A stretch of 64,000 nt of DNA from Deltaproteobacteria bacterium (lineage in GTDB: Bacteria > JADJOY01). The position numbers and the translations under genes were made by a program. The notes beneath the pieces were generated by a model that was given only the letters and a program-made list of their open reading frames with translations, did not search any database and had not been told where the DNA came from. Positions 44,565 through 52,599 of the stretch are shown one piece after another (position 1 is the first letter of the stretch; each line of letters starts with the position of its first letter). The stretch is taken from positions 372,001 through 436,000 of the forward strand of contig JADJOY010000003.1 in the NCBI GenBank assembly GCA_016713535.1, read 5' to 3'.

Positions 44565-46465
44565 CTAGCACCTCGCATCCGGGCGAGCAGCGGGCGCTTG
44601 CGCGCGCCGCGGGTCCGGTAGACGTAGGCCAGGATCTCGGCGACGGCCTTGTAGAGGGCCTCCGGGATCTCGGCACCGATCGGGACGTGCTTGTAGAGCC
44701 AGCGCGCCATCGGCGGCCGCTCGAGGATCGGCACGTCGTGGGCGCGAGCGAGCTCGCGGATCCGCGCCGCCATGAAGTCGGCGCCCTTGGCGACGACCCG
44801 CGGCGCCGCCATCGAGCCGCTCTTGTAGCGCAGCGCCACCGCGACGTGGGTGGGGTTGGTGACCACCACGTCGGCGGTGGGCACCTGCGCCAGCGAGCGG
44901 CGCAGCAGCATCTCCTTGCGCGCGCCCGCGATGCGGCCGCGCACCTGCGGGTCGCCGTCCTCGTCGCGCGCCTCTTCCTTGACCTCCTGCTTGGTCATCT
45001 TGAGGCGCTTGTTCATGGTCCAGCGCTGGTACGCGTAGTCGAACGCGGCCGGCGTGATCAGCGCGGCACCGGTCACGAGGATCAGGCGGTCGAGGCGCGC
45101 CGCGAGGAACGCGAGGATCGCCGGCGCGGTGGCTTGATCGAGGTCGAGGGCGGGTGGCAGGTCGCGGCGTAGCTGCGCCGTGACCACGTAGATCGCGAGG
45201 CTCGCCGCGAGCACGGTGCGGCCGAGCTCGGCGAAGCTGCGACCCTTGCCGAACAGCCGCGAGAACGCCGCGGTGGGGTCGAAGGGCGTGAGCTTGGGGC
45301 TGAGCGGCGCGAGGGTCAGCACCCAGCCGCCCTGCGCGACCTGCGAGACGATGCCGATCACCATCACGGTGACGAGTGGCAGCGCGACGATCGCCGCCGA
45401 GCGCGCGAGCGAGGCGAACGCGATCTCGAGCACGTCGGAGGTGCCGACGTCGCCGACGCTGCTCCAGCAAGCGCGCCCGATCGACACCAGGTCGGCGAGG
45501 CTGTCGCCGCCGCGGAAGCGGTAGACGGCGGCGATGCCCACCAAGAGCGCCACGGTGCCGACCTCGCGCGAGCGCGCGATCTGCCCCTGCTCACGGGCCT
45601 TGGAGAGGCGCCGTGAGGTGGGTTGCTCTGTTTTTTCGTCGGAGTCGTCGAACATGACGTGTCGTCCTGCGGGCGCTCGGCGCGCCGCGAGGGCCTCGAA
45701 CGCCTGATCGAGCTGGAGCTCGGTGACCCGGGTCAGGCGCGCGACACTCGCCAGCCAGTGGTCGCTGGTGGTCGCGAGCAGCACCAGGCCGATCGCCACG
45801 GTCGCGAGGAATCCCATGCTCGCGAACGAGCCGAGCGACGGCACCGCGCGGGTCAGCACCGCGAGCCCGGTCTGGAAGAGCAGCAACAGCACCATCACCG
45901 GCGCGGCGAGGGCGAGCCCGGCCGAGGTGATGGTGGTGACGACGTGCAAGAGCCCCCAGGCGAGCCCGGGGCCGAGGTTGGCGGCGAGCAGCGGCACCGA
46001 CTCGAGGGAGTGACCGAGCACCCGGAGCACCAGGTGATGGCCGTCGAGGGTCAGGAATAGCGCGAGGGCGATCTGCCCCTGCAGCACGCCCAGCACCGAG
46101 CTCTGCTGGCCGAGCATCGGGTCGAAGAGGTTCGCCGAGCCGAGGCCCATGCTCAGGGAGAGCGCCTCGGCGGCGAACGTCACCGCGTCGAACATCATGC
46201 GCGCGACGAGCCCGAAGAGCGCGCCCACCGCCACCTCGAGGACCAGCCCGCCGCACACGCGCAGCGGATCGGTCTCGACGTCGAAGCGAGCGAGCGGCGC
46301 GACGGGAAGCAGCGCGATACTGATCGCGATCACGATCGCCGCCTTGATGCGCCCGGAGATGATGTTCTGCCCGAGCAGCGGCGCCGTCGCCACGAACCCA
46401 CCGACCCGCGTGACCACGGCGAGTAGCGTCGTGAGCCAGATGCCCGATTGGCCGAGGTGGATCAC
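44561..46465 (-). CDS. fliR-flhB: Fused export gate proteins FliR-FlhB
   Basis: 634 aa. Residues 1-268 are FliR (VTRVGGFVATAPLLGQNIIS, ALSLSMGLGSANLFDPMLGQ); residues 271-634 are FlhB, starting MFDDSDEKTEQPTSRRLSKA, with KEEARDEDGDPQVRGRIAGA and the autocleavage site VVVTNPTHVAVALRYKSG. No stop codon occurs in any minus-strand frame between about 45596 and 45732, so a single-base error cannot have created the fusion. Fused FliR-FlhB is known in Clostridia and few other lineages. GTG start at 46465. FlhB would need processing at NPTH. Confidence 0.95.
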   Translation of the reverse strand: MIHLGQSGIWLTTLLAVVTRVGGFVATAPLLGQNIISGRIKAAIVIAISIALLPVAPLARFDVETDPLRVCGGLVLEVAVGALFGLVARMMFDAVTFAAEALSLSMGLGSANLFDPMLGQQSSVLGVLQGQIALALFLTLDGHHLVLRVLGHSLESVPLLAANLGPGLAWGLLHVVTTITSAGLALAAPVMVLLLLFQTGLAVLTRAVPSLGSFASMGFLATVAIGLVLLATTSDHWLASVARLTRVTELQLDQAFEALAARRAPAGRHVMFDDSDEKTEQPTSRRLSKAREQGQIARSREVGTVALLVGIAAVYRFRGGDSLADLVSIGRACWSSVGDVGTSDVLEIAFASLARSAAIVALPLVTVMVIGIVSQVAQGGWVLTLAPLSPKLTPFDPTAAFSRLFGKGRSFAELGRTVLAASLAIYVVTAQLRRDLPPALDLDQATAPAILAFLAARLDRLILVTGAALITPAAFDYAYQRWTMNKRLKMTKQEVKEEARDEDGDPQVRGRIAGARKEMLLRRSLAQVPTADVVVTNPTHVAVALRYKSGSMAAPRVVAKGADFMAARIRELARAHDVPILERPPMARWLYKHVPIGAEIPEALYKAVAEILAYVYRTRGARKRPLLARMRGAR

Positions 46466-46481
46466 GGCTTCACTCCGGAGC

Positions 46482-46630
46482 GGGCGGGGACGGGCCCCGC
46501 CCTACGGCGACGGTGCCGGCGGAGCGGGCGCGGCGGGCGGGGTCGAACGCCACCGGTACGGTGGCGACGGTGCCAGCGACCCGGGCGCGGCGGGGGGGTA
46601 CGCCCGTAGGGGCGGGCCCTGCGCCCGCCC
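46482..46630. repeat. Symmetric palindromic element in fliQ-fliR gap
   Basis: About 149 bp. The ends (46482-46508 and 46601-46630) are imperfect inverted repeats based on GGGCGGG-x-GGGCCCGCCC-x-TACGG. Its exact centre (46548-46566) is a perfect 8-bp hairpin, CGCCACCG-GTA-CGGTGGCG. The symmetry is that of a MITE- or REP-like element. No ORF. It separates two genes that are usually adjacent or overlapping. Confidence 0.6.
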
Positions 46631-46662
46631 GGATGGCACGGATCATGGCGCCGACCATCACG

Positions 46663-46932
46663 TCACCCGGTCACGCTCGGGATCAGCCGGTAGAGCCCGA
46701 CGATCAGCGAGCGCAGGGTCTGGAACATCCACGGGCCGCCGACCGCGAGGGCCGCGATCACCGCCGCCATCTTCGGCACCACCGTGAGCGTCGCCTCGTG
46801 GATCTGTGTCATCGCCTGGAGCACGCCGAAGAAGATCCCGGCGACCATCCCTGCGAGGAGCAGCGGGCCGGCGACCAGGATGCCGGTCCTGAGCGCCATG
46901 CTCGCCACCGAGGCCACGTCCACCGAGTCCAT
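46663..46932 (-). CDS. fliQ: Export gate protein FliQ
   Basis: 89 aa with two membrane helices: GILVAGPLLLAGMVAGIFFG and VIAALAVGGPWMFQTLRSLI. The motif FGVLQAMTQIHEATLTVVPK is diagnostic. With FliP and FliR it forms the helical core of the export gate. It starts 35 bp after fliP and is followed by a repeat element rather than directly by fliR. Confidence 0.97.
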   Translation of the reverse strand: MDSVDVASVASMALRTGILVAGPLLLAGMVAGIFFGVLQAMTQIHEATLTVVPKMAAVIAALAVGGPWMFQTLRSLIVGLYRLIPSVTG

Positions 46933-46966
46933 CGCGTCGTCCCTTCGTCGCGGCGCGCGCCGCCGC

Positions 46967-47773
46967 TCAGGTGTGGAACCCGCGCACCAGCGAGCCCACG
47001 ACCAGTGACCAGCCGTCGACCATCACGAACAGCAGCAGCTTGAAGGGGAGCGAGATCACCACCGGCGGGAGCACCATCATGCCCATCGCCAGCAGCACGG
47101 ATCCCACCACCAGGTCGAGCACCAGGAACGGCACGTAGAGCAGGAAGCCGATCAGGAACGAGGTCTTGAGCTCGCTCAGCAGGAAGGCCGGCGCGAGCGC
47201 CTCGAACGCCACCTCGTCGCGGTGGGTCGGCATCGGCTGGCGCGACAGCTCGACGAAGAGCGCCAGGTCCGAGTCGCGGGTCTGGGCGAGCATGAAGCCG
47301 CGCAACGGCACGACCGCCCGCTTCAGCCCTTCGCGCGCGTCGATCTGCTCGTGGACGTACGGCGTCACCGCCTGCTCGTCGATCTGCTGCCACACCGGCC
47401 GCATCACGAACACCGACAGGAAGAGCGAGAGCCCGATCAGCACCTGATTGGGCGGCACCTGCGGCAGGCCCAGTGCTTGGCGCAAGATCGAGAGCGACAC
47501 CAGGATCCGCGTGAACGAGGTGAAGAGCACCAGCACCGACGGCGCGAGGCCGATCAGCGTGATGAGCGCCACCATCTCGAGGATGCTGGACGCGCGTCCG
47601 CTCGCCGCCTCGCCGAGCTTGAGCTCGATCGACGGACCGGATGCGGCGCCCGCCGCCTGCGCGTGCGCCAGCCCGGCGATCGCGACGCTCGCGACCACCG
47701 CCGCGGCGGTCGTGACGGCGCGCCGCGCGCTCACACCGCGGGCCGCTCGCGAGGTGGCGATGGTGGTCTTCAC
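46967..47773 (-). CDS. fliP: Export gate protein FliP
   Basis: 268 aa. A signal peptide (cleavage near LAHA) precedes the mature protein, as in most FliP. Four membrane helices follow; hallmarks are LITLIGLAPSVLVLFTSFTR, ALGLPQVPPNQVLIGLSLFL, and LPFVPFL-like FLLYVPFLVLDLVVGSVLLA with MMVLPPVVISLPFKLLLFVM. It overlaps the fliO stop by 4 bp. Confidence 0.97.
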   Translation of the reverse strand: MKTTIATSRAARGVSARRAVTTAAAVVASVAIAGLAHAQAAGAASGPSIELKLGEAASGRASSILEMVALITLIGLAPSVLVLFTSFTRILVSLSILRQALGLPQVPPNQVLIGLSLFLSVFVMRPVWQQIDEQAVTPYVHEQIDAREGLKRAVVPLRGFMLAQTRDSDLALFVELSRQPMPTHRDEVAFEALAPAFLLSELKTSFLIGFLLYVPFLVLDLVVGSVLLAMGMMVLPPVVISLPFKLLLFVMVDGWSLVVGSLVRGFHT

Positions 47774-48879
47774 GCGATGCTCCCGTGACCGTTGCCGCCG
47801 TCGCCGTTGCCGTTGGTGCGGCTGCGGAGATGGCGCTTGAGCGAAGTGGTGAGGCTCAAGAGCGCCGCGGGATCGGGGGCGCGCGTGGCCGAGCCGCGCG
47901 AGGCGCGCGCCAGGAGCTCGGGCACGTCGACCGTCACCGGGTTGCGTTCGTCGATCGCGAGCGTCGTCGGCGCGGGCGCGGGCCTGGGGGCCGCGCTCGC
48001 GGCGGCGACCGGCGCCGGCTGCGCCGCGGCTCGGCTCGCGCTCTTGGCGGGAGCGGGCTGCGCAACGGCTTCGACCGGACGCGGGGGCGTGGGGACCAGC
48101 GCGAGCGGCCCGATGCGCCCGGCGTCGAGGCCGACCAGGATCCGCACGCCGTCGACCTCGACGAGGTGCACGCTACGGCGCGGCGCGAGCGCGCGGCTCG
48201 ACACCCCCGTGAGGCGGTCGCGGCCGGGGTCGGCGCTGGCCGCGGCGCCGCGGCGGCCCCGCGCCCACCACAGCGCCAGTCCGCCCACGAGCAGCATCGC
48301 GCCGAGGGTGCCGGCGCCGCGGGTGAGCGTGGCGGCGAGGTCGATCGGTTGACCGAAGCCGAAGCTGGACGCGCGGCTCGCGGCGGCCACGCCAGCGCGG
48401 CGCTCGGCGTCGGGACGCGGCCACACCGGCGCGGTCGAGAGCGCCGACGGCTCGGGCGTGGCGAGGTGGATCGGCTCGAGCGGCTGGACCGCAGTGCCCG
48501 GGGTGGCGATCGGCGCCGCGCTGGGCGCGGTCGCGGGCGGGGTGCTCGACGCACCGTTCGTCAGAGCGGCGCTGGCGGTCGTCTCGGCGGCTGGCGCCGT
48601 GGCGGTCACCGCGGTCACCGCGGTGGGCGCGGTCGCGCTCGCCGGCGCGGTGGCGGCGCTCGCGCCCACGGCCCTGGTCGCCGCGCGCGACGTGCTCTTC
48701 TTCTTGGGCTTGACCGGCGCTTCGTCGTTCCACGCGTCGCCGCTCGCGGGGCCGGCGGGGACGATGGTGAGGGATGTGCCGCTCGCGCCGTCGTCGATGG
48801 CTCGCGCCGCCGGGGCGGCCAGGAGCAGCGAGCCCAACAGCGCCGCGGCGGTGAAGCACCTCAGGCGGTCGGTGCTCAT
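47770..48879 (-). CDS. fliO: FliO-like flagellar assembly protein
   Basis: 369 aa, long for FliO because of an Ala/Thr/Pro-rich insert. A signal peptide (residues 1-28) is followed by a low-complexity periplasmic stretch (about 50-170), one membrane segment (GTLGAMLLVGGLALWWARGR) and the cytoplasmic FliO domain with RSVHLVEVDGVRILVGLDAG. The C-terminus is disordered and ends in Gly/Asn repeats. FliO helps FliP oligomerise. It lies between fliN and fliP, overlapping each by 4 bp. Confidence 0.88.
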   Translation of the reverse strand: MSTDRLRCFTAAALLGSLLLAAPAARAIDDGASGTSLTIVPAGPASGDAWNDEAPVKPKKKSTSRAATRAVGASAATAPASATAPTAVTAVTATAPAAETTASAALTNGASSTPPATAPSAAPIATPGTAVQPLEPIHLATPEPSALSTAPVWPRPDAERRAGVAAASRASSFGFGQPIDLAATLTRGAGTLGAMLLVGGLALWWARGRRGAAASADPGRDRLTGVSSRALAPRRSVHLVEVDGVRILVGLDAGRIGPLALVPTPPRPVEAVAQPAPAKSASRAAAQPAPVAAASAAPRPAPAPTTLAIDERNPVTVDVPELLARASRGSATRAPDPAALLSLTTSLKRHLRSRTNGNGDGGNGHGSIA

Positions 48880-49214
48880 CGCAGTGGCTCCAGGCGGTCG
48901 CGGGCGCTCACCACCTCGGTGAGCCGGACGCCGAACTTGTCGTGGACCACCACGCACTCGCCGCGCGCGATCAGCTTGCGGTTGACGAGCACGTCCACCG
49001 GCTCGCCCGCGAAGCGGTCGAGCTCGATCACCGACGCGCTGCCGAGCGAGAGCAGATCCTCGATCTTGAGGCGGGTGCGCCCCAGCTCGACCGAGATCTC
49101 GAGCGGGATGTCCATCACGAACGACAGATCGCGCCCCGCCACGCTCGCGGCGCTGTCGGAGCCGGCGCCGTCGCCGGGTAGGGCCGAGTTCGGGTTCTCG
49201 CCGGGCTTGTTCAT
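48876..49214 (-). CDS. fliN: Flagellar switch protein FliN
   Basis: 112 aa. FliN forms the bottom of the C ring with FliM. The SpoA domain shows MDIPLEISVELGRTRLKIED then LLSLGSASVIELDRFAGEPV and DVLVNRKLIARGECVVVHDK. The N-terminus is short and acidic. The stop overlaps the fliO start. Confidence 0.97.
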   Translation of the reverse strand: MNKPGENPNSALPGDGAGSDSAASVAGRDLSFVMDIPLEISVELGRTRLKIEDLLSLGSASVIELDRFAGEPVDVLVNRKLIARGECVVVHDKFGVRLTEVVSARDRLEPLR

Positions 49215-49264
49215 CGCTCAGGTCCTCGTCGGGTCGATGGCTGCGGAGGGATCGCGCGCGCTGC

Positions 49265-50275
49265 TCAGTGCGCCTCGATGCGGTTGGTGAGCTCGAGCGC
49301 GACGCTGCCGCCCGAGGAGCCGGTGGTGCCGGCGAACTTGGGGACGCCCTCCACGAAGGCGGTGAGCGGGTCCTCGACGCGCTGCCCGAGGGTGAGCACG
49401 TCTCCGACCGCCAGGTTCACGACATCCGCGACTCGCGCGTGCATGCGGCCGAGCTCGACCTGCACCAGCACGTCGAGGTAGGGCAGGCGCTCGGCGATGA
49501 GCTCGCCGAACGAGCGCGTCGCCTTGGGGTCGGTGATGCGGAAGTCCTTGACCAGCTTCTGGCGCACCATCTCCAGCGAGGCGTCGGGGATCACCACCGC
49601 CAGGGACTCGGTGAGGTTGGTGAGCGTCACCTCGACGTCGACCACCACCACCATCTCGTCGTTGGGCGCGATCGGCGTGAACAGGCTCGCCTGCTCGGTG
49701 CGCAGGTAGTTGAGCTTGAGCGGCTGCACTGCCTGCCAGCCCTCGCGATACGAGCTCAGCACGGACTCGGCGATGCGCCGGCCGAGGCGCAGCTCGACGG
49801 CGGTCAGGTCGCGGTTGATCGGCACCGGCTCCTTGAGCTCGCGGTTGCCGAGCAGCAGGTCGATGAAGATCGAGATCAGGCCGGGGTGCAGGACCACCAT
49901 CCCGTAGCCGCCGAGCGGGTCGAGCCCGAACAGGCTGAACGCCGCGATCGCGGGTAGCGACGCGAGGAACCGGCCATACGGCGTGGTGCGGGTCGAGAGC
50001 ACCTGCACCTCGACGTTGCGGCCCAGCATGTTGCCGAGCGCGGCGCGCAGCCCGGTGGCGAAGCGGCGGTGGATCAGGTCGAGCGTCGGCATCTTCTGCG
50101 CGACGCGGTACTGGCGGGTGAAGTCGAAGAGCTCGACCTCGGCGGTCTCGGCGGCGGCGGTCTTGAGGTCGATCGAGCCCTCGTGGATCGCCGAGATCAG
50201 GGCGTCGATCTCCGCCTGCGAGAGCAGGGGCTCGTCCGCCGTGGCGGTACTCGCGGCGAGGACCGGCGAGGTCAC
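49265..50275 (-). CDS. fliM: Flagellar switch protein FliM
   Basis: 336 aa. FliM binds CheY-P and switches rotation. The N-terminal LLSQAEIDALISAIHEGSID resembles the CheY-binding EIDALL motif; the middle domain shows PTLDLIHRRFATGLRAALGN and GPLGGYGMVVLHPGLI-like DPLGGYGMVVLHPGLISIFI; the C-terminal SpoA has VQVELGRMHARVADVVNLAV. The start is GTG at 50275, whose GTGA overlaps the fliL stop. Position after fliL is standard. Confidence 0.97.
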   Translation of the reverse strand: MTSPVLAASTATADEPLLSQAEIDALISAIHEGSIDLKTAAAETAEVELFDFTRQYRVAQKMPTLDLIHRRFATGLRAALGNMLGRNVEVQVLSTRTTPYGRFLASLPAIAAFSLFGLDPLGGYGMVVLHPGLISIFIDLLLGNRELKEPVPINRDLTAVELRLGRRIAESVLSSYREGWQAVQPLKLNYLRTEQASLFTPIAPNDEMVVVVDVEVTLTNLTESLAVVIPDASLEMVRQKLVKDFRITDPKATRSFGELIAERLPYLDVLVQVELGRMHARVADVVNLAVGDVLTLGQRVEDPLTAFVEGVPKFAGTTGSSGGSVALELTNRIEAH

Positions 50276-50916
50276 TGGATCACCAGGTCGGTGAACAGCA
50301 GGTCGAGGGCCTTGCAGGTGTCCTGCTCGTAGTTCGCGCGGGTGATGACCTCTTTCTTGAGGTTGAGGACGCCGTCGACGTCCTGGAGGTCGGCCATGGT
50401 CTTGGAGCGCAGCAGCAGGATGATCGAGTCGCGCAGCCGCTCGCGCTTGGCGGCGATGGCCTCGGCGCAGCCGTCGCCGCGCATCTCGAGGACCATGTCG
50501 ACCTTCAGGTAGCGGTTCCCGGTGGGGTCGTTCAGGTTCACGATGAAGGGCTCGAGCGGGACGTTGTTGGAGTCGCTCCCGTTCTTCTCGCCCTTCGCGC
50601 CGTGGCCGCCCTTCTCGGACTTGGCGCTCTTCTCGCCGTGCTCGGCCTTCTTCTCGCCGCCGTGCTCTTCCTTGGTGGCCTTGCCGTGGCCTTCGCTCTC
50701 GCCTCCGCCTTCCTCCTCGCCACCGCCCTCGGCGACCTTCGCGTCGTGCTTGGGCTTGAGGACCAGGAAGTAGGCCGCCGCTCCACCGCCGCCGAGCAAC
50801 AGCACGACGGCGGCCACGATCGCGATCAGCTTGGTCTTCGAGCTCTTGGCGCTTTTCCCCTCGGCGGCGGCTGCGCCTTCCTCGAGGACGACTTTTTCCT
50901 TCGCGGCTTCCGCCAT
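50272..50916 (-). CDS. fliL: Stator-associated protein FliL
   Basis: 214 aa. FliL surrounds the stator and helps load it. One membrane segment (KLIAIVAAVVLLLGGGGAAA), a charged Gly/Glu/Lys/His linker (about 55-112) and the periplasmic domain with PLEPFIVNLNDPTGNRYLKV, RERLRDSIILLLRSKTMADL, LKKEVITRANYEQDTCKALD are seen. The linker is long. It is the first gene of the core operon; a sigma54-like site lies 42 bp before the start. Confidence 0.95.
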   Translation of the reverse strand: MAEAAKEKVVLEEGAAAAEGKSAKSSKTKLIAIVAAVVLLLGGGGAAAYFLVLKPKHDAKVAEGGGEEEGGGESEGHGKATKEEHGGEKKAEHGEKSAKSEKGGHGAKGEKNGSDSNNVPLEPFIVNLNDPTGNRYLKVDMVLEMRGDGCAEAIAAKRERLRDSIILLLRSKTMADLQDVDGVLNLKKEVITRANYEQDTCKALDLLFTDLVIQ

Positions 50917-50957
50917 GACGTTTCGCTCCGTGACGCGGACGGGTCGCTACCCCATCG

Positions 50958-50973
50958 AGCAAGGCCAGTGCCC
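50958..50973 (-). promoter_or_regulatory. Sigma54-like promoter of the core flagellar operon
   Basis: The minus strand reads GGGCAC-TGGCC-TTGCT, one base from TGGCAC-N5-TTGCW. It is 42 bp before the fliL ATG, the best-placed promoter in the window. Confidence 0.7.
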
Positions 50974-51076
50974 GACGGCGCTTCGCCGTCCCCCTCCGTC
51001 GATGCCGGCAACCATCGAAGATCGCTTGCGAAATCCGCCAGGACCCGGTGGGCCGCCGAGCGCCGGCCGGAGCGGA

Positions 51077-51115
51077 GCGTCAGCCGGCTCCGCAACCTGC
51101 GGAGCCGGCTGACGC
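51077..51115. repeat. Perfect 18-bp inverted repeat
   Basis: Arms 51077-51094 and 51098-51115 are exact reverse complements (starting GCGTCAGCCGGC) around the loop ACC. It lies between divergent fliL and the patatin gene, about 105 bp upstream of the fliL sigma54-like site. It could be an operator, a REP-like element or an RNA hairpin. Confidence 0.6.
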
Positions 51116-51375
51116 CCACGCAGCGACCCCGTCGGGTGCCGGTCTCTCGAGGGCGGCGGTGCCCGACGGCGTCGCGGTGGCGCGTCTGCGTGGCCCGGTT
51201 CAAGCCGGTGGGGCCTCCCGCCGATAGCGACCGTGGGAGAAGCTTCCGTGCAACCAGACGCCGCTTCGGCGCCAGCCCGACCCGAACCCGCGCGCGTCCT
51301 GCGGCCAACGCTCGTCGACGCGCCCGACCCGCTCGGCTCGCGCGCCCGCGCTGCAGGACGGCACCGGGCGCGGCG

Positions 51376-52563
51376 GTGTCCGCCGCAGGCCCCGATGGGG
51401 CGCGTATCGCGCCGGCGTCGCGCACCGGGGCCGGACTGGCGCTGGTGCTGAGCGGGGGCGGCGCGCGCGCCGCCTACCAGGTCGGGATGTTGCGATCCCT
51501 GGCGAAGCGCTTTCCCGACCTCGCGATCCCGATCCTCACCGGCGCCTCGGCGGGAGCGCTCAACGCGGTGGCGCTCGCCAATCATCCGGGCTCGCTCGCC
51601 GACGCCGTCGACGAGCTCTCCGAGTTGTGGGCGAATCTCACCATCGACCAGGTGTTCCGGGTCGACCGGCGCTCGCTCGCTTCGCACGTGGCGCGCTTCG
51701 GGGTGGGCCTGGTGGCGGGTGGCGCGCGCGGTGCGCCGCAACCGCGGAGCCTGGTGGACACCGCGCCGCTGCGTGAGCTGGTCACGGAGGTGCTGGGACG
51801 CGGCGGTCGCGAGCCCGGCGGGATCGCCCACAACCTCGACTCCGGGAGGCTGCGCGCGGTCGCGATCACCACCACCTGCTACACGTCGGGACGCTCGGTC
51901 ACGTGGGTCGAGGGCCGCGGTGTCGAGCCGTGGGCGCGGCCGCAGCGCGTCGGCGTGCGGGCGGCGCTCTCGGCCGACCACGTGCTCGCCTCCGCCGCGC
52001 TGCCGCTGCTCTTCCCGGCGGTGCGGATCGGCGACGCCTGGCACGGCGACGGTGACGTGCGCCTCGCTGCGCCGCTCTCGCCCGCGCTCCACCTCGGCGC
52101 GCGGCGGATCCTCGCGGTGTCGACGCGCTTCACGCCCTCCCATGCGCCGCCGCCCGCGGCGTGCGCGAGCGAGCTCGTCGCGTATCCGACGCCGGCGCAG
52201 GTGATCGGCATGATCCTGAACGCGGTCTTCGTCGACGGCCTCGAGCAGGACGCGCTGCGCCTCGTTCAGGTGAACGAGCTGCTGATGCGTGGCGAGGAGC
52301 GCGCCGGCGGCGGGCTCAGGCCCGTCGACCTCTTCGTGATGCGGCCGTCGCGCGACCTCGGCGAGCTCGCGACCCACTTCGAGCGCGAGCTGCCGAGCAC
52401 GTTCCGGTGGCTCACCCGGGGCCTCGGCACGCATCAGACGCGCGCCGCGGACTCCTTGAGCTTCATCTTGTTCCAGCCCGCCTATCTGCGGGCGCTGATC
52501 ACGCTCGGCGAACGCGACGCGGAGTCGTACGCGCAGGCGATCGAGTCGTTCGTCGAGCACTGA
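51376..52563 (+). CDS. Patatin-like phospholipase
   Basis: 395 aa from the GTG at 51376. Patatin enzymes are lipid acyl hydrolases with a Ser-Asp dyad. The oxyanion loop LVLSGGGARAAYQVGMLR, the nucleophile elbow ILTGASAGALNAVAL (GASAG) and the aspartate in HGDGDVRLAAPLSP are all present, so it should be active. The C-terminal third has ELATHFERELPSTFRWLTRG. The start is uncertain, since the upstream frame is open and a possible frame break near 51360 would allow a longer N-terminus from 51248. It is divergent from the flagellar operon and 36 bp from the next gene. Confidence 0.85.
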   Translation: MSAAGPDGARIAPASRTGAGLALVLSGGGARAAYQVGMLRSLAKRFPDLAIPILTGASAGALNAVALANHPGSLADAVDELSELWANLTIDQVFRVDRRSLASHVARFGVGLVAGGARGAPQPRSLVDTAPLRELVTEVLGRGGREPGGIAHNLDSGRLRAVAITTTCYTSGRSVTWVEGRGVEPWARPQRVGVRAALSADHVLASAALPLLFPAVRIGDAWHGDGDVRLAAPLSPALHLGARRILAVSTRFTPSHAPPPAACASELVAYPTPAQVIGMILNAVFVDGLEQDALRLVQVNELLMRGEERAGGGLRPVDLFVMRPSRDLGELATHFERELPSTFRWLTRGLGTHQTRAADSLSFILFQPAYLRALITLGERDAESYAQAIESFVEH

Positions 52564-52599
52564 TCTCGCGAACCATCGCGAGCCGTGAGGTCACCGGTC

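Larger units (their letters stand above)
50917..51375. other. Divergent control region fliL / patatin
   Basis: 459 bp. It contains the fliL sigma54-like site (50958-50973), a 7-bp hairpin at 50974-50990 and a perfect 18-bp inverted repeat (51077-51115). A GTG at 51248 with GGGAGA upstream opens a frame that could be the true N-terminus of the patatin after one base change; this is unproven. Confidence 0.5.

Noticed and set aside
41427-44621. Plus-strand open frame of 1064 codons antisense to flhF and flhA.
   Set aside because: Same shadow composition; the minus-strand genes are certain.
44561-46465. FliR-FlhB fusion as a sequencing artefact.
   Set aside because: No stop codon exists in any minus frame near the junction, so one indel could not remove a stop; the fusion is retained.
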